DNA of 61,270 bases from the NCBI GenBank assembly GCA_945861415.1, contig CAMAUV010000027.1:1-61270 (forward strand), read 5' to 3'. Within the stretch, counting starts at the first letter, position 1, and each line of letters starts with the position of its first letter. The notes under the pieces are model-generated. The model saw only the letters and a list, made by a program, of their open reading frames with translations. It did not search any database and was not told the DNA's origin. Made by a program: the position numbers and the translations under genes. This DNA is from Akkermansia muciniphila (GTDB lineage Bacteria > Verrucomicrobiota > Verrucomicrobiia > Verrucomicrobiales > V1-33). Shown here piece after piece: positions 55,539 to 61,270 of this stretch.

Positions 55539-55670
55539 GTGCCAGAAGTCGGCCCGGTCATCGGGAAAAATCAGAACACCAACAGGCTGGGGTTTGGCAC
55601 CTTCCGGAAGACTGGTGACCCCAACCAGATACTGGCCAACCGGAAGTTCGCGGATTTGATCGCGTATTAA
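55539..55670 (+). pseudogene. Decayed fragment of a GH32/GH43-superfamily gene
   Basis: In the 239-bp gap after the second GH32-like gene, one frame reads VPEVGPVIGKNQNTNRLGFG then TFRKTGDPNQ. This is recognisably related to EVGPVIEKNPSVDWLGSGT of the protein encoded at 50700, with eight identical residues in EVGPVI.KN and matching LG.GT and K spacing. The nucleotides also match well over about 75 bp. The fragment has no signal peptide, no further propeller strands and soon stops, so it is the relic of a duplicated gene. Confidence 0.55.
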
Positions 55671-55681
55671 GCACGCTGTCT

Positions 55682-57184
55682 ATGAACTCACCCATCACCA
55701 GAAGAAAGGCCCTCGCGGCGATCGGCGGAACCGCGCTCGCGGCCGGAGCCGGCCATGGCGCGGAACCCGCGACCACGAGGAACGACATCATCGCGAGGGA
55801 GAACGCGAGGCCGGGAACCCGCGACTGGCTGCTGACGAAAACAAAGATCGACGCTGCCACCAAATACCGCTGCCCCTGGATCGAAGGCTACTGCAGCCAT
55901 GCGAGCATTAAGGCGGGCGAGGAAATTTTGTTCTTTGTGAGCACACGGCCGGCCTCGAAATTCCGCCTCCAGATTTATCGTCTGGGTTACTACGGCGGGG
56001 CGGGCGGCCGGCTGATGCAGGAGTTGGGACCATTCGACGGGCGCGATCAGCCCGATCCGCCTGTCGGCGAGAAACGGCTGCGCGACTGCCAGTGGGAGGC
56101 GAGTGCGAAATTGACGATCCCGGCGGATTGGGTCAGTGGCGTCTATGTGGGAAAGCTCACCGAGGAGAGCCAGGGGCTGCAAAGCTACGTCATCTTCATC
56201 GTGCGCGACGAGCGGAAGGCGGACTTTGCGTTCCAGTGCAGTGACCACACCTGGCAGGCCTACAACCGCTGGCCGTCGCAGTTTTCACTCTACGACAACG
56301 GGAAGTCCGAGTGGTATTGGGGCGGAAATGTTCAGATCAGCCTGAACCGCCCGTACGGGAAATACTGCCAGATTCTCGACCAGCCGCTGTCCACAGGTTC
56401 AGGGGAGTTTTTTCTGTGGGAGTTTCCTTTTGTCCACTGGCTGGAGGAACAGGGGTATGACGTGACCTACATCAGCAACCAGGACACGCACCGCGATGCA
56501 GCCGGGCTCCTGCGGTGCCGCGGATTTCTCAGCGTGGGCCACGATGAATACTGGACGATGGAAATGTTCAATAACGTGAAGGCGGCCATCAATGCTGGAG
56601 TGAGCGCGGGATTTTTTTCCGGGAATGCCGTGTTCGGAAAAATCGGTTATTCCGGCGAACGGATGCGCGTGTTTGAACGGACGGGCATCTTCGGTGCGCC
56701 CGGCGGGACGGCCGAGTTTGATTTAATGAAGACTCTCCCTCACGAGCGGCCCTACGGCAACGAACTGATGGGTGCGCACAGCACCGGTCCAGTGGTCGGC
56801 GGGGCGGATTGGATTTGCTCGATGCCGGACCACTGGATTTTCGAAGGTACGGGTATGAAGCAGGGCGAGGGCATCCAGGGGGTGGTCGGCTGGGAATGGC
56901 ACGGCGAACCGGCGAAGATCGATGGCCTTGAAGTTGTCTCCACCGGGCCGACGCAAGGCCCGGATGGCCCGCCCAATGGAGGGGTCTACACGGCGACGGT
57001 TTATCCCGGGCCCAAAAAGAATTTTGTCTTCAATGCGGCCACCTGCTGGTGGGCCGATGGCCTGAGCGCCCCGCCCGGATACGTCCGCCCCGCTATCTAC
57101 CGGAAGCCGCAGGGACCGGACAAGCGCCAGCAGCGCATCACCCGCAACATCCTCGACAGGATGCTGCTCGTCGCTACGAAGTAA
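55682..57184 (+). CDS. Exported dimethylformamidase-beta-like protein
   Basis: A 500-residue protein with a Tat-like signal (ITRRKALAAIGGTALAAGAG). The body matches the large-subunit domain of N,N-dimethylformamidase: IEGYCSHASIKAGEEILFFV, IYRLGYYGGAGGRLM, WVSGVYVGKLTEE, DHTWQAYNRWPSQFSLYD, EQGYDVTYISNQDTHRD, FLSVGHDEYWTMEMF and FFSGNAVFGKI. In the known enzyme a small alpha subunit is required; no such gene is adjacent. Here the domain is exported and sits among glycan enzymes, so an amide bond in a glycoconjugate is a better guess than formamide. It lies 23 bp before the third PSD1 gene. Confidence 0.86.
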   Translation: MNSPITRRKALAAIGGTALAAGAGHGAEPATTRNDIIARENARPGTRDWLLTKTKIDAATKYRCPWIEGYCSHASIKAGEEILFFVSTRPASKFRLQIYRLGYYGGAGGRLMQELGPFDGRDQPDPPVGEKRLRDCQWEASAKLTIPADWVSGVYVGKLTEESQGLQSYVIFIVRDERKADFAFQCSDHTWQAYNRWPSQFSLYDNGKSEWYWGGNVQISLNRPYGKYCQILDQPLSTGSGEFFLWEFPFVHWLEEQGYDVTYISNQDTHRDAAGLLRCRGFLSVGHDEYWTMEMFNNVKAAINAGVSAGFFSGNAVFGKIGYSGERMRVFERTGIFGAPGGTAEFDLMKTLPHERPYGNELMGAHSTGPVVGGADWICSMPDHWIFEGTGMKQGEGIQGVVGWEWHGEPAKIDGLEVVSTGPTQGPDGPPNGGVYTATVYPGPKKNFVFNAATCWWADGLSAPPGYVRPAIYRKPQGPDKRQQRITRNILDRMLLVATK

Positions 57185-57207
57185 GTGGCTCCCACACAGC
57201 GAATTTA

Positions 57208-59697
57208 ATGATTCTCATGGCACTGCAAACACGCAAATACATTGATAGTAATCGCCCCGCTGCACCGGGACCGCAGGAGAGGCGTCGCCGTCCCGGCTGT
57301 TGGATTCTGTCCAGCGCCATGCTCCTGTGCGGCGTCGCTGCCGGGGAATCGCCGGCCGGCAAGCATGGGAGTGATGCAGGTTCGCATTGGTCGTTCCGTA
57401 AAGTGGTGCAGCCTCCGGTGCCGGAGCCGCCCAACAAGGTGTGGGTCCGCAATCCGATCGACGCATTCCTCTCCGTTCAGCATTCCAGGCATGGCCTGAT
57501 CCCGCAGGAGCCTGCTCCTCCGCATGTGCTGCTGAGGCGGATCTACATGGATCTTGCCGGCGTTCCGCCCACGCCGGAGGAACTGGCGGACTTCACCGCG
57601 CAGCCCACCGAAGAGCGTTTCCTCAAGGTCGTCGACGATCTGCTGGCCAGTCCCCGCTATGGGGAACGGTGGGGCCGGCACTGGATGGATGTCTGGCGCT
57701 ACAGCGACTGGGCGGGGCACAACGCCGAGGTCCGGGAAAGCCAGCCTCACATCTGGCGCTGGCGGGACTGGATCATCGAATCCACGAACGCGGACAAGCC
57801 CTACGACCGCATGATCCATGAGATGCTGGCCGCCGACGAGATTGCCCCGCTCGATCCCGCAGCACTGCGGGCGACAGGCTTTCTGGTCAGAAACTGGTTC
57901 CGCTACAACCGCAACGTCTGGCTGGAGAATGCCGTGGAGCATACCGGGAAGGCGTTCCTCGGTCTGACCATGAACTGCGCCAGGTGTCACGACCACTTCT
58001 ACGATCCGATCCCGCAGACGGACTTTTACCGGATGCGGGCATTTTTTGAACCCCACGACATCCAGACCGACCTGCTCAGCCACGGGGGAGATGCAGCCGC
58101 AAACAGCCTTGTGCGCGTCTTCGATGCCCGTCCGGCAGAGCCGACCTACGTGTTCACCCGGGGCGATGAAGCCACACCCGACAAGGACAAACCCATGCAG
58201 CCTGGCTTCCCCGCGTTTCTCGCACTGACTGCGCCTGAGATCAGGGAGGTGCCACTGCCGCCGGAGAGCTATTATCCGGCCTTGCGAGCGGATGCCGTGA
58301 AGAACACTCTCGCGAAAGCAGAGGCCCGGGCGCTTGAGTCCGGGGAAAAGGAGACCGCTGCATGGAGCGCCGCCCTTGCACTCCCCTCTCCTGAAAATGT
58401 CGATTCCCTGCGCGCGGCGGCGGATTTTGCCAGTCGCGAAGCTTCACGCGACCGGACGGCGCTGGTGGCTCTGCAGCAGCGCATCATGGCGGAGCGTCAG
58501 AAATACGGCATCACTTCTGGCGACCCGGCACCAGCGGCCCGCGCGGCATCTGCCGCGGAACGGCAGGCGAAACTCTCCGCGGCAGAATACGCCATGACCG
58601 CGGCGGAAAGGCAGGCGCTTCCATTGCGGACCGCAGCCGCGCAGGGTGACGCCAAGGCGAAGGAAACTCTCGCCGAAGCGGAGAAAAAACTGACGGAAGC
58701 GCAGGAAGCGCTCGCCACCGCCCGCAAGGCGCTGACGGAAGAGTCCGCCACTTACGAGCCGCTTGGGCCGGTCCATCCGCGGAATTCCACCGGACGCCGT
58801 CTGGCCCTGGCACGGTGGATCACCGACCCGGAGAATCCATTGACGGCCCGCGTGGCCATGAACCACGTCTGGATGAGGCATTTTGGCAGTCCGCTGGTGT
58901 CCACCGTTTTCGATTTCGGCAAGGCCGGCAAGGCCCCGTCGCACCCGGAATTGCTCGACTGGCTGGCTGCGGAATTCATGAAGCAGAAGTGGAGCCTGAA
59001 GGCCATGCACCGGCTCATGATCACGTCCTCTGCTTATCGCATGAAATCATCCGGCGGCGCCATGATGGCAGGGAACGAGGCCAGGGATCCTGACAACGTG
59101 CAGCTGTGGCGCATGAACGTGCGCCGTGCCGAAGCTGAAGTGGTCCGGGACAGCGTGATTCATGCGGGCGGGGCCATGGACTTCACCATGGGCGGTCCGG
59201 AACTGGATCAGGGAGCCGGGGAGTCCACGCTGCGGCGCACCGTCTATTTCCGCCATGCCAAAGAGAAGCTGATGCAATTCACGCAGACCCTGGACGGCCC
59301 CGGGGTCTCCGAGTGTTACAAGCGGGATGAAAGCATCGTCCCCCAGCAGGCGCTGGCCCTCGCGAACAGCGTGCTGGTCAAGACCCAGTCAAGGCGGCTG
59401 GCTCAGTCCATCATGGCAAAGTCCGGCCCCGGTGGCGAGCAAAAGATGGACGATGCGCAGTTCATCGACCGTGCCTTCAACGCGATCCTCAGCCGGCCTC
59501 CAACGCAGGACGAATCGGGAGCCTGCCTCCAGTTTCTCAAAGACCAGGCGGCACTCCTCTCCGATCCCTCCCGACTCACCCCGGCGGCGGTTGGCGACGC
59601 CGCCGCCCAGCCCGCGGCCACCGGGCCGGAGGCTCGTGCCAGGGAGAACCTGGTGCTCGTGCTCTTTAACCACAACGATTTCATCTCCATCCGCTAA
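57208..59697 (+). CDS. DUF1549/DUF1553 (PSD1) protein without the cytochrome domain, pair 3
   Basis: An 829-residue exported member (signal ILSSAMLLCGVAAGESPAG). It lacks the N-terminal CxxCH domain present in the other two. DUF1549 shows VWVRNPIDAFLSVQHSRHG, GVPPTPEELADF, LLASPRYGERWGRHWMDVWR and CARCHDHFYDPI. An Ala/Glu/Lys-rich coiled-coil insert (residues ~390-520, AEKKLTEAQEALATARKAL) precedes DUF1553 (DPENPLTARVAMNHVWMRHF, HPELLDWLAAEFMKQKW, VPQQALALANSVLVK). Start ATG 57208 or 57217. It is separated from its DUF1501 partner by 2 bp. Confidence 0.94.
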   Translation: MILMALQTRKYIDSNRPAAPGPQERRRRPGCWILSSAMLLCGVAAGESPAGKHGSDAGSHWSFRKVVQPPVPEPPNKVWVRNPIDAFLSVQHSRHGLIPQEPAPPHVLLRRIYMDLAGVPPTPEELADFTAQPTEERFLKVVDDLLASPRYGERWGRHWMDVWRYSDWAGHNAEVRESQPHIWRWRDWIIESTNADKPYDRMIHEMLAADEIAPLDPAALRATGFLVRNWFRYNRNVWLENAVEHTGKAFLGLTMNCARCHDHFYDPIPQTDFYRMRAFFEPHDIQTDLLSHGGDAAANSLVRVFDARPAEPTYVFTRGDEATPDKDKPMQPGFPAFLALTAPEIREVPLPPESYYPALRADAVKNTLAKAEARALESGEKETAAWSAALALPSPENVDSLRAAADFASREASRDRTALVALQQRIMAERQKYGITSGDPAPAARAASAAERQAKLSAAEYAMTAAERQALPLRTAAAQGDAKAKETLAEAEKKLTEAQEALATARKALTEESATYEPLGPVHPRNSTGRRLALARWITDPENPLTARVAMNHVWMRHFGSPLVSTVFDFGKAGKAPSHPELLDWLAAEFMKQKWSLKAMHRLMITSSAYRMKSSGGAMMAGNEARDPDNVQLWRMNVRRAEAEVVRDSVIHAGGAMDFTMGGPELDQGAGESTLRRTVYFRHAKEKLMQFTQTLDGPGVSECYKRDESIVPQQALALANSVLVKTQSRRLAQSIMAKSGPGGEQKMDDAQFIDRAFNAILSRPPTQDESGACLQFLKDQAALLSDPSRLTPAAVGDAAAQPAATGPEARARENLVLVLFNHNDFISIR

Positions 59698-59699
59698 CC

Positions 59700-61214
59700 A
59701 TGAGAAATCCTCAGAACATGAAAGGTTCCCACAACGCAGGCATGCGGTTTTCAGGCACCCGGAGGTCTTTCCTGTCGGATTGCGGCATGGGAATGACCGG
59801 GATGGTGCTGGGCTCGCTGCTGGCCAGGGACGGCATCTCCCGGGCCAATGCCGCTGAAGTCACCGGGCCGGAGGCGCTGATCCCGCGCCTGCCGGTGATT
59901 GCCCCTAAGGCACGCAGTGTGATCTGGCTTTTCATGATCGGCGGCACCAGCCAGATGGAGAGCTTTGATCCCAAACCCGATCTGAACCGCTACCAGGGGA
60001 AGAGCATCGACGAGACGCCCTTCAAGGCGGCTCTGGATTCACCCTACCTCAAAAAAAACCTGCGCGAGCTGGTGACGGGCTTGCACAAGGTGCATCCGAA
60101 AATCCTCCCGATGCAGGTCGGCTACAGCAAGCGTGGCCAAAGTGGAATCGAAGTGAGCGACTGGTGGCCGCACGTAGGGAGTTGCATCGACGACATTGCC
60201 GTCGTGCGCTCCATGTGGACCACCGACAACAATCACGGCGCCCAGCTCCAGTTTCATACCGGCCGCCACGTCCTCGACGGGCAGTTTCCCACGATCGGTT
60301 CATGGGTTCACTACGGGTTGGGTTCGCTCAATGAGAACCTCCCGCAGTTCGTCGTCATGGGCAAACCACTAGCCGATTGCTGCGGCGGCGTGGGTGCGCA
60401 CGGAGCAAACTACCTTGGCCCCGAACACCAGGGCGTGCAACTCGCCATCGACCCGAAAAGACCGCTGCCCTACGCGGGACCGGGAGCGGATGTGTTCACC
60501 GAGGAACAGCAGGCCCAGTTCGGGCTGATTGACCGCCTCAACCGGTTTTCCGCCATCGAGTATCCGGAAGATGCCGCCCTTGCCGCACGCATCAAATCCT
60601 ACGAACTTGCATTCCGCATGCAGACGGCGGTGCCGGAGATCATGGCCTTCAGTCAGGAATCGGAGTCCACGCAGCGGCTCTATGGCATCGATCAGGCGGT
60701 GACAAAACCCTTCGGTGAGCAATGCCTTGCCGCCCGCAGGCTGGTGGAACGCGGTGTGAGGTTCATCCAGATTTTCCATGGCAGCAATGGCGGGGCGGGA
60801 GAATGGGATGCGCATGGCGGCTTGCGCCAGGGGCACAGCACGCTCTGCGGCCAGGTGGACCTCCCCATCGCCGGCCTGCTCAAGGATCTCAAACAGCGGG
60901 GCCTGCTCGACGAAACCCTGGTCGTATGGGGAACGGAATTCGGACGGACTCCCGGTGCTCAGGGGGGCGATGGGCGGGATCATCACCCCTACGGATTTTC
61001 CGTGTGGCTCGCCGGCGGCGGCATCCGTGGCGGCATCGCCCACGGAGCCACGGACGAACTTGGATTCCATGCTGTGGAGAACCGCCACTACGTCACCGAT
61101 CTCCACGCCACCGTCCTCCACCAGCTTGGCCTCGATCCGGAGAGGCTCACCATTCCCGGACGCCAGCGTCTGGAAATGGAATTCGGTCATCCCATCCGGG
61201 AGATCATGGCCTGA
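59700..61214 (+). CDS. DUF1501 Tat-exported protein, pair 3
   Basis: The 504-residue product starts 2 bp after the PSD1 gene and is the last gene in the window. It has a Tat-like signal (GTRRSFLSDCGMGMTGMVLG) and DUF1501 motifs VIWLFMIGGTSQMESFDPKP, VVRSMWTTDNNHGAQ, GSWVHYGLGSLNENLPQF, FIQIFHGSNGGAGEWDAHGG and VVWGTEFGRTPGAQGGDGRD. It differs from both other DUF1501 proteins. The last 56 bases of the window after its stop hold no gene or terminator. Confidence 0.95.
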   Translation: MRNPQNMKGSHNAGMRFSGTRRSFLSDCGMGMTGMVLGSLLARDGISRANAAEVTGPEALIPRLPVIAPKARSVIWLFMIGGTSQMESFDPKPDLNRYQGKSIDETPFKAALDSPYLKKNLRELVTGLHKVHPKILPMQVGYSKRGQSGIEVSDWWPHVGSCIDDIAVVRSMWTTDNNHGAQLQFHTGRHVLDGQFPTIGSWVHYGLGSLNENLPQFVVMGKPLADCCGGVGAHGANYLGPEHQGVQLAIDPKRPLPYAGPGADVFTEEQQAQFGLIDRLNRFSAIEYPEDAALAARIKSYELAFRMQTAVPEIMAFSQESESTQRLYGIDQAVTKPFGEQCLAARRLVERGVRFIQIFHGSNGGAGEWDAHGGLRQGHSTLCGQVDLPIAGLLKDLKQRGLLDETLVVWGTEFGRTPGAQGGDGRDHHPYGFSVWLAGGGIRGGIAHGATDELGFHAVENRHYVTDLHATVLHQLGLDPERLTIPGRQRLEMEFGHPIREIMA

Positions 61215-61270
61215 ACTCAGTGCGTCATCTGTAGGACATCCGCTAATCCGGCATTCGTCAATTTAATCTA

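Overview
The window reads as a chromosomal piece of a GC-rich bacterium of the Verrucomicrobia/Planctomycetes group, most likely Verrucomicrobia. The main evidence is three DUF1549/DUF1553 (PSD1) plus DUF1501 gene pairs, Planctomycete-type N-terminal cytochrome c motifs, many Tat- or Sec-exported carbohydrate-active proteins and an S1-type sulfatase, next to an ordinary bacterial core that includes ftsA. This is inferred from family content, not from any marker-gene tree. No rRNA, tRNA or CRISPR array was found.

Left edge (1-3.8 kb) is a scar region. It holds the start of a possible IS630-type transposase, an exported sulfatase, and a decayed integron. The integron consists of an attC-like site, a BamE-like lipoprotein cassette gene broken by one in-frame TAA, and a divergent integron integrase pseudogene with a lost N-terminus, an in-frame TGA and a deletion that removes an active-site histidine. 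A secreted hypothetical protein and a cut-off RmlD/SDR Rossmann fragment follow.

The housekeeping block (3.9-22.8 kb) runs: YggS-type PLP protein, miaB overlapping a cytochrome P450, ribBA, a SOUL haem-binding lipoprotein, ftsA overlapping rlmN, a DapA-like aldolase, a small hypothetical, a DUF3616-like lipoprotein, a lone membrane-fusion adaptor, a collapsed glycosidase pseudogene, a hybrid histidine kinase, ahcY with a structured leader and a terminator, pgi, and a hypothetical protein.

From 22.97 kb to the right edge all genes lie on the plus strand, mostly with short gaps or ATGA stop/start overlaps. This 38-kb catabolic island encodes two exported Gfo/Idh/MocA oxidoreductases; a 1,427-residue transglutaminase-like/discoidin protein; two exported isochorismatase-family hydrolases, one fused to carbohydrate-binding modules and one to a ThuA domain; two paralogous double alpha/beta-hydrolases whose first domain has lost its nucleophile; three PSD1/DUF1501 pairs; an EthD-like protein; a ribokinase; an SGNH hydrolase fused to leucine-rich repeats; three beta-fructosidase-superfamily proteins (two GH32-like with altered acid/base motifs); and a dimethylformamidase-beta-like protein. 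The likely theme is export-based breakdown of a complex, perhaps ester- and amide-substituted, glycan (inference). The substrate is not readable from sequence.
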